Assembly: GCF_950023065.1 (NCBI RefSeq)
Contig: NC_088678.1
Location: 76,789,590 to 76,853,589 of the forward strand
Origin: Planococcus citri
Taxonomy: Eukaryota > Arthropoda > Insecta > Hemiptera > Pseudococcidae
Direction of reading: 5' to 3'
Length of the DNA stretch: 64,000 bases
Positions 1 to 10,573 of this stretch are shown piece by piece; within the stretch, counting starts at the first letter, position 1, and each line of letters begins with the position of its first letter. A program made the position numbers and the translations under genes. The notes under the pieces were generated by a model. The model did no database searches. It was not told the origin of the DNA and saw only the letters and a list, made by a program, of their open reading frames with translations.

Positions 1-540
1 ATGAAATGGGGCTGAGAAAAGTGTTACTGAAATTTCAAAAAAGGGGGGTTCCGCAAAAAGGGGAGGGGGTGTGGATCTGAAATTTTTTGCGCGGAGGTTT
101 CTCTATGGTACCCATCTTTCATGCTAATATCAACTCGAACGCTTTCGGGGACCATTTCACCCCTCTTAGGCGCCTATAGCCGTTATGTATTTTTCAGGGA
201 ACCCCCCTTTTTTGAATGGTTGTGGTTCCACCCCCTTGGGGGTAGAAGGAAAGTTGATATATCACTGGATCGGAAATTTGACGTAAATTCTTGTATCTAA
301 CCTCATTTTTCGCTAAAATGCAATGCGGGGAGAAAATTGCAAAAAACTGGTTTTGGGGGGCTTAGATCCACAATATGGGAGAACGCTCACCAGGGACGAC
401 CAGGGACTCATCGGATTCGTGTTCAGCACAAAAAAATGGACCTGTATACCAAAATTCAGCTTTCTACCTCACTTTTCCCAATGGAATGCTATTTTTCCTG
501 GATTACTAAGTATTTTTCTACACCTAACAAATTGACTTTT
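1..540. repeat. Dispersed repeat related to foldback-element arms
   Basis: No gene is visible. The first 250 bases resemble 17645-17900 at many positions (GGGGCTGAGAAAAG, then a block with AATATCAACTCGAACGC, then GGGGACCATTTCACC). They also resemble, in reverse complement, the ends of the 39921-42254 element (GTTGATATTTGCATGG next to GGGTACC). G- and C-homopolymer runs flank each block. One ATTCGTGTTCAGCAC motif lies near 417. I read this as a degraded arm of the same foldback superfamily, sitting upstream of the last exon of protease-like copy 0. The boundaries are approximate. Confidence 0.5.
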
Positions 541-627
541 CATCAATAAGGGAACTGAAAATGATATTTGCTCAGAGACTGCTTTGAGATGAAAATAAAA
601 CGTTAATGCAGCCAATTATTTCCATAG

Positions 628-816
628 TTGACGCAAAATGATCAACAAGTCTGCGTAGTTCGGTTGATATCATTTGATGCCACAACTTATTGGATTATGG
701 GAAACGTTTTTACCAGAAAGTTTTACACCGTGATCGATGCGGAGAATGAGAGAGTTGGATTCGCCGAAGGAATTCATGGGAATAGACCTGCTCAGATAAT
801 GATCTTTTTTTCTTAA
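628..816 (+). pseudogene. Last exon of A1 aspartic-protease-like copy 0 (rest off-window or lost)
   Basis: A splice acceptor (TTTCCATAG) precedes an open reading frame that matches the final exons at 17210-17410 and 31645-31848. It contains the C-terminal lobe signature of pepsin-like proteases: MGNVFTRKFYTVIDAE followed by RVGFAE, equivalent to the WILGDVFLR..VFD...RVGFA block of the family. Relative to its paralogues it lacks about 22 bases after the GNRP codons, so the terminal EVFLYK..DSE peptide is replaced by a different short tail before the stop. The upstream exons are not in the window, because 1-540 is repeat DNA. It is the third tandem copy and is probably a truncated remnant, unless its 5' exons lie left of the window. 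Confidence 0.65.
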
Positions 817-899
817 CTGGACGATGAAGTTCACCATTAATAGGTAAGCACCTAATGACAACTAATAAAATACTTGTCAAGTAAAATATAAAATCAAAT

Positions 900-1260
900 G
901 GCGTCCTTCAAATCATATTTTTCGTAATTCGGCCATTTGTTTCTCTGATACTGCTTCTACTGCAATTTTAAATATAGATAGTTCTCTTAATTACTGTATT
1001 TTTTGTGATTTAAGTATAAAGTAATAAGTACGATATATGATATCTCCTTAAACTAGACGTTTGTTTACTTTTTAAGAAAATCTATGCAATAAGGTAGGTA
1101 TAGTATGTACCTACCTACATACCTAAACCTATAGGTACCTATTGTATTTGTATCAAATTAATAAAGTAATTCTAATAATACCTTTAAATTTGCTGCTTAG
1201 AGATGGCGCTACTGAAATTCGGCTTCACAAAGCCATCACAAAAATAAATCAGTAGTTGAT
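900..1260. other. 3' flank shared by the protease-like copies
   Basis: Non-coding. The sequence parallels 32040-32260: both have the same order of AAAATCTATGCAATAAGGTA, a run of TACCTACC-type short repeats, TCAAATTAATAAA and AATAATACCTTTA. This marks the right edge of the duplicated protease unit for copies 0 and 2. Copy 1 keeps only the first part (17520-17640), after which repeat DNA begins. Confidence 0.55.
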
Positions 1261-1510
1261 AACTGAGATAAGGGATAGGTAAACGTCTACGAGTCCCGAA
1301 CATTTTTGATAATAGCAAAGCCCCCTTTTCTGCTGGCCCTTCGAGGATCAAACTCATTTATTGAGGACCACTTTTCTATGATATTCTATCTATGAGCTGA
1401 AAGGGTCAGTGCATCTGTAAAATGTCTAAAGATACAAAAAATCCTATTTTCAAAATTAATCGAAAAAAATCTTCAATTCGAAAAATTGTTTTCACTATTT
1501 TCGAAAACTT

Positions 1511-2859
1511 CCCTCATAGAAAATCACTACTAGCGACTTCAAAAAATTACTAGCGTTTCTGAAAAAGTTACCAGTGATACCGAAAACGTTACTAGCGCTT
1601 GTACTGACGCTACTAGCGTTTGTACTGACGCTACTAGCGTTTGTACTGACGCTACTAGCGACCAACTTGACGCTACTAGCGACTGACTAGGCGCTACTAG
1701 CGATCAGCTTGGCGCTACTAGCGACTGTCTCAACATTACTAGTGAATGATTTAACGCTACTAATGACCAAGCCGACACTAGTAACGATTATGGCAGGTAT
1801 CTACAATTGGTGAAAAATAAAAATTAAAGAATTCCCAAAACCCATATTTTTTTTTTGAAATTATGAATTATTGAAAAGTTTCCGCTTAGGCCAGATCATT
1901 TTCCTTTTTTTTTTCTCTGACCAACATTAGATAGTAGCAAAATTGACTTCTCACATCGCAAATAATGCGATTTTTTCACTTGAATTTTTTTTTAAAAAAG
2001 GGTCCTCTGCTGCATTTCAGTCAAACTACCAGAAATCCTCAATCTAAAACTCCCTTTTTTTCACCAAATATCTGGAAACAATCATTTAACCTTTCAATTT
2101 TTTGCATGAAGAAATTATATCCTAAAAAAAATGAAGAATTGTCAATTGTCAAGAGCTTTTGTCGTGGCTTGCTCAGTTGCTCGGGCCCCATTTATATTTT
2201 TAAAATTCGGAGGGGGAGGGGAGGGGAGAGGAACGGAAAAAAGTCCATGATTTTTGCAAATAAAAGCCTAAATTCCACTCAAAAAATGAAAAAAAAATTT
2301 GAGGTACCAGCCCCCTCAGAGGGGGGCGACGAGGGTAAGGGGTCGAGGAAGGGTCCATTTTCGCAAAGAAATATCAAATACGAGTGTATGATATCCATTT
2401 AATTTTTATCTAAAAATATTAACACACCAAAAACTCAGTTTTAATTTTTTTTTAAATCATCAAACTTGAAATTTTTTAAAGTCCAGAGTGCTAAAAAGAG
2501 CATATAAATGTTTCAAACACCTGATCTTCCAACTTCCTCAGTGGCCTAGTTGGTTAGGCAGGTGACTAGAGAGTGAGAGGTTGCGAGTTCAAACCCCACC
2601 CCAGGCATGAAATTTTTTTTGATTTAAATTTTTTTTTTGGAGAATTTGTTGTTTGAGGAGGGTCTACGAGTAAATAGCTGTCATTAACATGTTTTTGCCA
2701 TGATTTTCAGTGCAAAATGCGCAAATTTGCGCGTGTCACTACTAGTGACAAACGTTACTAGTCATTAGTAACGTCTGTCAGTAGTAGTGACGCTACTTGC
2801 CGAAAAAGTTACTAGTGTTTTTTTTTAGTAATGACGCTAGTAGTGATTTTCTATGAGGG
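1511..2859. mobile_element. Foldback element with ACTAGCG minisatellite arms
   Basis: The two ends are inverted copies: CCCTCATAGAAAATCACTAC at 1511 and its reverse complement ending at 2859. Inside the left end, about 250 bases consist of a roughly 21-23-bp unit built around GACGCTACTAGCG (1525-1790). The right end carries inverted, more diverged units (CACTACTAGTGAC, GACGCTAGTAGTGA; 2736-2845). The centre includes a tRNA-like segment. No transposase is visible and I found no clear target-site duplication. It is a non-autonomous foldback-type element. The 145-codon reading frame at 1965-2402 is low-complexity and I do not call it a gene. Confidence 0.65.
2535..2608 (+). other. tRNA-like segment (tRNA pseudogene or SINE head)
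   Basis: TGGCCTAGTTGG fits the polymerase III A box (TRGCNNAGYNGG), and the D-arm GGCCTAG..TAGGC pairs well. GAGTTCAAACC further on resembles a B box. The acceptor and T stems pair poorly and no convincing anticodon arm forms, so I do not call a functional tRNA. It lies inside the 1511-2859 foldback element. Confidence 0.4.
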
Positions 2860-3039
2860 ATTTGAAGGGATGCAAACCGCCCTTCTTTCTCCCTCAAGAG
2901 CTGCGATTGTTTGTATACGAATAAAAAATTTACTAGCTATACTTCAATCATCTTTTTCGTTTACCGCAAGGTGCTTGGCGACCTCAAAAACATTCCATTT
3001 GATATATCACTCGAGTTTTTGATGATTTTTTGAAATTTT

Positions 3040-3505
3040 AGCCTCCTTGATGGGACGTCGTCGTGGTTCCTTGTCCTTTACAGGACATTGGAAATCGCAT
3101 TTTTGTGGTACCCTAACAGGGCGAGGCGAATGCCTATTGCCACTGCGATTATTCTGGGGAATCGACGTTGTTTCGAGCTTCCACTAGTAGTTTCCCGTTG
3201 CTTTCTAGTGACATCTACACAAGCACCTTGGAGCTAGCCGGGTAGTTTATAGACCCTGAGCTCCTCAGTGTTGACCTCTATAGACGCTCGAACCAGTTTC
3301 AGCCTTTTGATTCTGCTAACAGATGGCGTGCATTATCTGTTAGCTCGGCTAAACTGGTAGTCCCCCGGTACTTGGCGTGTAATGATGATAATTGCACGAA
3401 AGATTTTTAATTACACGCACAAGCTTGCCTCTGTAGCTGGGTTTGAACCGGGTACCTCGTGAACGGAGGACCGCGGCTCTACCTACTACGCCACCGAGGG
3501 ATCTC
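3040..3505 (-). repeat. Probable tRNA-derived SINE, minus strand
   Basis: On the minus strand, from about 3500 downward, TGGCGTAGTAGG matches the A box and GGTTCAAACCC the B box at tRNA-like spacing. They are followed by about 380 bases of unrelated, fairly GC-rich body. This head-plus-body layout is that of a tRNA-derived SINE. I cannot see a clean 3' tail or target duplication, and no second copy is in the window, so the 3' end (near 3040) is approximate. Confidence 0.4.
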
Positions 3506-3539
3506 TTGATGGGACACAGAGGGACATTGGGGGGGGGGG

Positions 3540-4480
3540 TGGGACACAAAAAATAAGTTCATATTCGTACTCAACGACCTCGAAAACATACCATTCGATA
3601 TATCATCACTCGACTTTTCACGATTTTTCAAAATTTTAACCTACTTTTTGGGGCACAGAGGGGCTTTGAGGAGTTGGACCCACAAAATAAGTTAGTATTC
3701 GTATTCAGCGACCTGGAAAACATACTATTCGATATATCGCATGTCCAGATTCGTTTTTCAAATATATGGTTCACTTGTGTGTTACTTGAAAAACCAAGCA
3801 TCCTCCACCAACCCCTTGGGAGGGTTGAAGACCAATCAATGGTGGTGTGATTTATAGTTGGGTTAGTAGACTTTGTACAAAACATTTGAGCAAAAACGAA
3901 TGATATTATAAGTGGTAACTTTGATCAATTTATTGGACTGACTTTTTTTAAACACCTACTCTTTCCATCCCTTTTTTTAGACATCCCTCTTGAGGGACTG
4001 GTATCGAGCATAGTACCAAATTGTCGAGAATTTTAAGGGGAACATTTGGAGGGTGGTGAGTTATTTTGATTTTTCATGTTTTTATTCTTTTTAATAGGTA
4101 AGTGAAAAATTCATCCCCAAGGTGTTACACACGGATCGCAGCGACTTGTCCAATCAAAAATCTGACGTCATATTCGTATTCAGCGTCACAAAAAACATAC
4201 TATTTCATGTGTCGCACAAGCAAAACACTTTTTTGAACTTTTACCCCCTTTGGGGAGGTGCTGGGGGGCGTGGATGGGGTCCAATCAAAAATCTGACGTC
4301 ATATTCGTGTTCAGCGTCACCAAAAACATACAATTCGATATATCACATGCCCCAGATTTTCTTTCGAAAGTTTCGCCCAAAATTAGGGGATGGGGAAAAA
4401 TTCACCCACAAGGTCTTACACGCAGATCGCGGCGACTTGTCCACTATAAGGCGTCATAATTATATCGATGGTAGATCATG
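3540..4480. repeat. Array of ATTCGTGTTC-type repeat units
   Basis: Diverged units occur at 3550-3620 and 3680-3740 (ATTCGTATTCAGCGACC followed by AACATAC.ATTCGATATATC). Better copies follow at 4150-4235 and 4290-4360 (GACGTCATATTCGT, TTCAGCGTCAC, then an AT-rich block and a G-rich block). Spacing of the two best copies is 131 bp. They belong to the same unit family found at 32.7, 35.4, 40.4-41.8 and 53.6-54.3 kb. No gene was found. Confidence 0.6.
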
Positions 4481-4699
4481 GCCAAAAAATTAGCTACTGA
4501 AGCGAACATGGTGCCGAATGATTTCAAATTTTATACTTTTTTCAGTGTATTTTTGTGTATTTTTGTGATTTTTCGATATTCAAGCTCCCGTAACTTTTCC
4601 CGCCCGTCAACTCCAGCAGCCAAAATTTTGGCTCATAATATATTTTTTGATGTTCTATCCGCCTGTGAAAAAAATTTTCGATCAGCTTATCAGACCTTG

Positions 4700-5065
4700 G
4701 GTAGCTCCCTTGTTAGGTACCTACGCACAAATTGAACTCGAAAATTAAATCAGTATAGGTATACCCAATAGCTATTAATCATACAAATAGATATGATTGT
4801 ACGGAAAGGCGAAGTAAATTTCCTACTACGTAACAAAACGTTGTCTGAAAAGTACAGCATCCTTAATTTCGGGAAATTGACATCCGCTAGATTTGAAATA
4901 GGTATGATTTTAATAGGCCTAAATCAAAACCATAACCGTGTTATTTTCAGTTTTAATCGAGAGCACGTACTCGTAGGTTGATAACTCAGTTTTAAATTGA
5001 GAAAGAAAAATTCAAATTGCTATTCGTTGTAAAGTTTTTCAGCCACAGCGGCGCATTCTACGAAA
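4700..5065 (+). promoter_or_regulatory. Conserved 5' flank of protease-like copy 1, with a 62-codon upstream reading frame
   Basis: This block aligns with 18335-18677 before copy 2. Within it an ATG-initiated frame (4793-4981) is matched by one at 18411-18599 with no insertion or deletion and the same stop. It is followed by about 60 nearly identical bases up to the signal-peptide ATG. It therefore probably holds the promoter and 5' leader. I cannot identify a TATA box or transcription start. Whether the upstream frame is translated or merely young duplicated DNA is open. Confidence 0.4.
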
Positions 5066-5620
5066 ATGAAGTTATTATGCGTATTACTACTATTCGTATT
5101 CATAAACATTCGCCACATTGGAGGAAATGGCATCAGGTAAGAAACATTAATTTTCCATTGTAATATTACATACTACGAGTAGATGCTTGAATTAAGTATT
5201 TAATTTCACTAAAACTGAATCTATCTACCTATGTGCTTTTCAAATCCAATGACTAAAAACACGTTGATTTATACTTTGAAAGAATACCCTTATCAATAAA
5301 GGAACCTCAAGATTATATTTCCAATCAAATGGTAAGCATGAAAGCAAAAATCACTAATAAGAAAAAAAATCAGTATTGAAATCAACGAATATTCATGAAA
5401 CGAAAAATGTTTTACAGTTTTATGGAACTATTTCGATTGGAACGCCGCCACAGAAACTGAACGTAACGTTCGATACAACACTTGATAGAACTATAGTGCT
5501 CTCAAATTGGTGTGAAAGTACTGCAGATTGCCGTAAGTCAAAAGTATTCCATTATACTCACAGTCAGCATAGCGACATAATGATTATACAGTCCACGGCG
5601 ATACAGGCAGACTTTTAATT
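5066..5620 (+). CDS. A1 aspartic-protease-like copy 1, N-terminal exons
   Basis: Exon 1 (5066-5136) encodes a signal peptide beginning MKLLCVLLLFVF. Exon 2 (5283-5331) encodes a short propeptide-like stretch starting RIPLSI, as in pepsin-family zymogens. Exon 3 starts at 5418 in phase 0 with FYGTISIGTPPQ, the conserved N-lobe strand before the first active site. The active-site triad DTG is changed to DTT (FDTTLDRTIVL), keeping the Asp but losing the Gly. Exon 3 either ends at 5532 (GTAAGT donor) or runs on to a stop at 5620. Neither reading joins cleanly to the exon at 15075, and a flap exon seems missing or broken. The product would be secreted or vesicular. Likely a pseudoenzyme or decaying gene. 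Confidence 0.6.
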
Positions 5621-5639
5621 TTTCAATAAAATGGTTATA

Positions 5640-6440
5640 ATTGAGCGTTCATCAACGGCGCCCACTCAATAGCAAAAAATGAATCAATTGCGCAACTGAT
5701 TTATTCCAACATTGGCGAAATTGTTTGTATTTTATGCAGTTATTCAACTGCGCCTCCAAGAATTCAGCTGCTATTTATTTTATCAAAGGGTAGTGCAAAA
5801 AGTTTCTTTGTTTTGCCTTTTTTTTCAAAAATTTAAAATAAGCAGAATTATTTGTTACACGTGTGTATAAATTTAAAAAAATACTTGGGGGCTTTAAAGT
5901 TCTCCAAAAGGGCCAAAAATGGAAAATTTCAGTTGCAAATTGCTCCGTTTGTACGTAGTGTGCAATTTTGAACTTTTTTTTCAAATTGTAGTACTTTAAG
6001 AGGGTGCTCTAATGAAATAAAATAATAATACGTGGTACCACTGTTGCAGAAAACCGCACGATTTATAATCACAAAAACTCGAAAACGTCCCGATGTGTAT
6101 CTTACTACTGTACTCGATTAGCTGATACATTTTCAGTAAGTACGCACAAAACATCGACAACCTACGAAAATAAAAATTCATCATCGCGATCTCGAACGGT
6201 GACGTCATAATACCACGAGCGCGTTACAACATGGAGAACAAAACAGAGAAACTTGAGAAATTATAGGGTATACGCGCGGAGTAATATGGGGTGCATAGGT
6301 TCAAACTCTTCTTGAAGGAAGAGAAATATATATAAAATAAAAATGTTTGTGACAACCGAAAATTTAAACATTTATCTATTCGTGATAAAAATTGTGGCCC
6401 GGAAAAATCATAGAGAATTTCAAATTTTTCACACATTATT
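5640..6440. other. Intron 3 sequence of copy 1, with palindrome-arm remnant
   Basis: No gene. 5640-5870 and 5990-6430 parallel 20465-20700 and 21800-22220 in copy 2, as expected for duplicated intron. 5875-5995 (TTCAGTTGCAAATTGCTCCG, then TTTCAAATTGTAGTACTTTA) is a diverged relative of the arms of the 18701-19938 palindrome. It has a counterpart at 21685-21805, so this fragment was present before the duplication. Confidence 0.5.
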
Positions 6441-6745
6441 GTGTGATAATGTCGAATAATATGTTTTCGAGGTCGTAGAATTCGAATCTGGGATTATTTT
6501 TTTCGTAGGAGTGGGGGATTAGGCAGGGGGAGAGAGGAATAAATTTCAAATTTTGCCTATATTATTGTGTAATATGTCGATTGATATGTTTTTGAGGTCG
6601 TAGAATTCGAGTGTGGGGTTATTTTTTGGGGGGCGAGGCAAGGGGAGAGGAGAAATTTCAAATTTTGCCTATATTATTGTGTAATATGTCGATTGATATG
6701 TTTTCAAGGTTGCAGAATTCGAATCTCGAGTTAGATTTTAGGGTC
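6413..6745. repeat. Three tandem units of about 115 bp
   Basis: Three consecutive copies contain ATTATTGTGT, then ATGTCGATTGATATGTTT, GAGGTCGTAGAATTCGA and a G-rich block with GGGGGAG. A fourth, isolated copy is at about 63020-63130. The order of parts is the reverse complement of the ATTCG..TTC / CGACC / AACAT / TCGATATATC units at 3550-3740, which suggests a distant relationship. Non-coding. Confidence 0.6.
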
Positions 6746-7332
6746 GAATGCTATTCAAGTATCACTGTTTGGGGAGTGGTGCGGGGGGGGGGGGGGTTGG
6801 GGCAAAGTGTGCCCCGTGGAAGTTGGAACAGTTATGAAATGAGCTAATACTAATGATTATTTGAAATACTTTCCGCTCAAAAACACGGGTGTGTATGAAA
6901 ATGGCGATTTGTAGAAATCTCCCCCTCCTGCCAATTAATTCCACCATAGTGGCATTGTGGCTGCCTTTGTGGTGACTTCATATTAAAAAAATCATGCAAG
7001 TAAGGAGAAAAAATAATTATATCATCTTCTGAGAAAACAAAACAAAAAATTCTCAAAACATACTACCTATACAACACTCCAAGATACACATCTGACATCA
7101 CCCTGAAAAAAAGAACACATGATATCGCCTGATTATATAGGATTTTTTTTCCAAAACATGTTCTGAATTCTAATTTTATACCTATAAAAAAAAACTGTCA
7201 ACTTTGAACATCAATGGTATAAGAAAACATTGAGTTAAATAAAAACCAAATTTGGAACTTTTTACTTTCCTCATTCTACCAAAAAACCAACTCCAGATAT
7301 TCAAACTCCATAACCAGGGGCCGGGGGGGGGG

Positions 7333-7742
7333 GGGGGTTTCTGGTAGAAACTACACACAGCTGGGACCGTACAAACATGGATTAACACTTGAAGACATCA
7401 ACCAACGCGTCTTATTTGTTAGAACAACTTTTAGACACACACAAAAACCGAGGTTGGACAATCCTATTAGTCCACAATCGATCCTTGGTAAACACTTTGC
7501 TGATATTGAAAACCAAAATTTGGCATGTAACATAGTACACAAGGCAATGGATCAGTTGATCACTGATGGTGAACTGGACCATCCCTACTCTCTGATATTT
7601 TCACATCTTGTATACCAACCCACAATGCAGTACCTTGTACTAAGAGGGATAAAAGAGAGATTCTACAGCCCAGTTGGGCCAGCCACTGTGGGTTGTCTAC
7701 TGCCATACAGTGATTGTAACCACCTGCTTTCGGTTCTGTTAT
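7333..7742 (+). CDS. Unknown protein fragment, cut by the LTR element
   Basis: One frame stays open from about 7333 into the 5' LTR, with balanced base composition unlike the surrounding AT-rich DNA. An in-frame ATG is at 7454, and the frame reads non-repetitive peptide such as NPISPQSILGKHFADIEN and LITDGELDHPYSLIF. The LTR retrotransposon begins at 7737. Past its 3' end (12087) the uninterrupted frame would continue only a few codons to TAA, so the insertion sits at the very C-terminus. I do not recognise the family. It could be an exon of a host gene or of an older mobile element. No splice acceptor stands out, and a G homopolymer at about 7325-7338 marks its left side. Confidence 0.35.
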
Positions 7743-7937
7743 GTCGCTATTATCTCGATAGATCGCACTCGTGCGTTCTGACGAGTTGTAAATAACCACT
7801 CTTGAAGTCCAACGAAGTTGTACTTTTAAAAAACTATCAATCATGCTCGTGTAAATATATTCGTGTAGTTAAAATGTAATTAAAATGTATAAAATGCAAG
7901 TGCAGTTTCGTCTTCGTTATTAATGCAAGGATATATT
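7737..7937 (+). repeat. 5' LTR of Ty3/gypsy element
   Basis: 201 bp, beginning TGTTATGTCGC and ending AGGATATATT, aligned without gaps to 11885-12085 with one mismatch. TATAAAATGCAAG near 7889 is a plausible promoter or polyadenylation-signal region. Confidence 0.95.
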
Positions 7938-7940
7938 AAG

Positions 7941-7952
7941 TGGCGACGAGAA
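7941..7952 (+). other. Primer-binding site
   Basis: TGGCGACGAGAA begins three bases after the 5' LTR. A TGG start is expected for pairing with the CCA end of a tRNA. The first seven bases match the PBS type usually attributed to tRNA-Arg in some insect gypsy-group elements; assignment to a particular tRNA is inference. The gag ATG overlaps its last base. Confidence 0.75.
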
Positions 7953-10573
7953 TGGGGAAAGAAGAAGAAAAAGTGCCGATAACGGTAGTGCACCCCAGCT
8001 CCGTTTTTGAACCGTTTATTGAAAGTAACAAAGATTTTGTCAGCTATACAGAAAGGTTCGATTGTTACACTGAATATTGCCAGATTACAAACAAGGTATC
8101 TTTCTTCATTGCCAGTGTTGGTGCTAAAACTTATCAACTGCTGATTAAACTCGCTGCTCCGAGTAAACCTAAAGATCTGACATATGATAAAATCATAAAG
8201 CTGCTAACAGATCATTATTGCCCAGCACCGTTGACGGACGTTTGTATTAATAAATTTCGTGCAAGAAAGCAGCTTGAACACGAATCGTTCAACGATTTTT
8301 ATGCTGCACTTAAACAGCTTGCTATCGGCTGTAAATATGCCACTGTTGCGCGCCTAAACGAAGAGTTACAAGCTCAAATTATTTCCGGTATACGAGACTC
8401 TATGGTGCAAGCGCATTATCTCTCTGCTAATCTTACTTTGCAAGAGGTAATTGATAAAGCTGTTGCGAGCGAAAATGCGAAGAAAGGTGTTGAAGAATTG
8501 CGAAAATCTGAAACGCCATCCTTACCTGCACCAGTGCCAACTCTCAACAAGGTATCCGAGTTCGAACGGAAGAAAAAACGTCCAAAATACAAGAAACCTG
8601 CTCAAGCTGATAAGCCTAGTGCTACGAGTGATAACGTTGTGTGTTATCATTGCGGTATACGCGATCATAAAGCTCCGAATTGCCGCCACAAGGGAGCGAA
8701 GTGTACCAAATGCCAAAAAATTGGTCACTTAGCTACTGTTTGTGGTATGGGTCGTCGCGCGTTGCATTCAGCTGCGGCAAAATCGATCGATGTTGTTGAT
8801 ATGAAAAGTGGTGAAATTGTTGATATTGTGTTATCTGCTGCGGAATCAACAATAAATTCATCTGCTGAAAATTCTCCACCACCTAAAATTCATGTCGACG
8901 TTCGTATCGAAGGTGTACCTATTCGTTTAGAAGCTGATTGCGGAGCTACATTCACCTTAATTTCGATGAGTGAATTTAAACGATTGGGTATCAAGACACC
9001 ATTACGTCTGAGTCGTTATACTTTACGCATCTACGATAAGAGCTTGATTAAAATTGCTGGTTACGTACCTGTTCGAGTCAAATATGATGGGAAAGAGTAT
9101 AAACTCATTCTAAGAGTTGTGCATGGCGATTATGATAGTGTAATTGGACATGATTGGATTTTTCCTATGCAACTCGATATTCGTCAACTGAATGCAGAAA
9201 CAGCACCGATTCATAAAATTGATATTGACCTGAATGCTGAGATCGATAAATTGGTGTCAGAATTTGCTGATATTTTTGGCGATAGTCCGGGACGCTTACC
9301 AGGTGAACCAGTATCGTTTAAACTGTGTGCTGATGCCAATCCTATTTTTTGCCGTGGGCGTAGTGTTCCATATGCGCTGCGGGATGCAGTAAACGAAGAA
9401 ATTGATCGTCTGGTTCGTGAGAAAATCTATATGCCAACTGAAACCTCTGAGTGGGCAACACCTATAGTTCCGGTGGTTAAATCAAATGGTTCTGTGCGAC
9501 TTACCGGTGATTATAGTGTGACGTTGAACAAGTATATCATACCGGAAGAATACCAAATTCCGAATTCCGAAGAAATGCTTATGGAACTCGAGGGTATACT
9601 GTTTGCAAAGTATGATATTGTTGAAGCGTATATGCATATGGGAGTTACCGCAGAATGCGCTAAATTACTGGCAGTGAACACACCCAAAGGTGTCCATCTC
9701 GTAAATTGCCTTAATTATGGTATTCAGTGCGCTCTATCGAAATTTCAACAAAGATTGGAAGAAATAATTCGAAAAATACCCAGTTTTAAAAACTTTTTTG
9801 ATGATATTCGTCAAGCATCAAAGACACCGGAAGAGCATTTACAACGAATGCGTATGTTTTTCGAAGTTTGTCGTGCAAATAATCTGCGATTGAATAAACA
9901 AAAATGCGTGTTTGTCACTGATAAGCTCAACTACCTTGGTTACACCATTGATGCGAATGGATTGCATAAAACGACCGAAAAAGTTGACCTTATTTTGAAT
10001 ATTCCACAACCAACAAATTTGGATGAATTGCAGTCGTTCATTGGTTTAGTTGGTTATTATTCCAAATTTATACCGAATTTCAGTGATATCGCTCATCCAC
10101 TGAACCAGTTGCGCCGGAAAAACGTTCCTTTTGTATGGTCGAATGCTTGCGAAATGGCTTTTTGCAAATTAAAAGAAGAAATTGCCAGTGACCGAGTGCT
10201 GTGTCATTACAATCCGGCGAAAGAGCTGATATTATCGACAGATGCTTCACCATTTGCATTAGGTGCGGTACTAAGTCATCGTTTTGCTGAAGGAGAAAGG
10301 CCAATTGCTTTTGTCTCAAGAACGTTGACCGAGACAGAATCGAGGTATAGCCAACTGGACAAGGAGGCTTTGGCCATTTATTGGGGAATGAAAAAGTTCT
10401 TTAATTACCTGTATGGTAGACCTTTTACCTTGATAACTGATTGCAAACCGCTGCTGTCAATATTTGCGCCGTCAGCTGCCAAACCTGCGTTAAGTGCGAA
10501 TCGTTTGCTTCATTACGCACTTTTCCTTCAAGAATTCAACTACAAGGTCATCTATCGTCGCTCTTCTGAATAA
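7952..10573 (+). CDS. Gag-protease-reverse transcriptase-RNase H polyprotein (Ty3/gypsy)
   Basis: I start at the ATG at 7952 rather than the in-frame GTG twelve bases earlier, which lies in the primer-binding site. The frame has 873 codons before the stop. After a capsid-like region come two CX2CX4HX4C zinc knuckles (from residues 231 and 251). The protease motif is DCGA at residue 329 instead of the usual DSG/DTG. Reverse transcriptase has its first catalytic Asp in AKYDIVEAY (about 555) and FFDD (about 615-618) in place of YxDD. RNase H keeps TDAS (764), DKEAL (Glu 805) and TDCK (830). The frame ends at TAA 10571-10573, just before the spacer leading to integrase. Gag and pol share one frame with no shift between them. 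Confidence 0.93.
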   Translation: MGKEEEKVPITVVHPSSVFEPFIESNKDFVSYTERFDCYTEYCQITNKVSFFIASVGAKTYQLLIKLAAPSKPKDLTYDKIIKLLTDHYCPAPLTDVCINKFRARKQLEHESFNDFYAALKQLAIGCKYATVARLNEELQAQIISGIRDSMVQAHYLSANLTLQEVIDKAVASENAKKGVEELRKSETPSLPAPVPTLNKVSEFERKKKRPKYKKPAQADKPSATSDNVVCYHCGIRDHKAPNCRHKGAKCTKCQKIGHLATVCGMGRRALHSAAAKSIDVVDMKSGEIVDIVLSAAESTINSSAENSPPPKIHVDVRIEGVPIRLEADCGATFTLISMSEFKRLGIKTPLRLSRYTLRIYDKSLIKIAGYVPVRVKYDGKEYKLILRVVHGDYDSVIGHDWIFPMQLDIRQLNAETAPIHKIDIDLNAEIDKLVSEFADIFGDSPGRLPGEPVSFKLCADANPIFCRGRSVPYALRDAVNEEIDRLVREKIYMPTETSEWATPIVPVVKSNGSVRLTGDYSVTLNKYIIPEEYQIPNSEEMLMELEGILFAKYDIVEAYMHMGVTAECAKLLAVNTPKGVHLVNCLNYGIQCALSKFQQRLEEIIRKIPSFKNFFDDIRQASKTPEEHLQRMRMFFEVCRANNLRLNKQKCVFVTDKLNYLGYTIDANGLHKTTEKVDLILNIPQPTNLDELQSFIGLVGYYSKFIPNFSDIAHPLNQLRRKNVPFVWSNACEMAFCKLKEEIASDRVLCHYNPAKELILSTDASPFALGAVLSHRFAEGERPIAFVSRTLTETESRYSQLDKEALAIYWGMKKFFNYLYGRPFTLITDCKPLLSIFAPSAAKPALSANRLLHYALFLQEFNYKVIYRRSSE

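Noticed and set aside
1525..1790. CRISPR-like direct repeats
   Set aside because: Units of about 22 bp are contiguous without unique spacers, in a eukaryotic context; a minisatellite.
1965..2402. 145-codon open frame
   Set aside because: Low-complexity Lys/Asn/Phe-rich text inside a foldback element; no domain, no paralogue.
2535..2608. Functional tRNA gene
   Set aside because: A and B boxes are present, but acceptor, T and anticodon stems do not pair acceptably.
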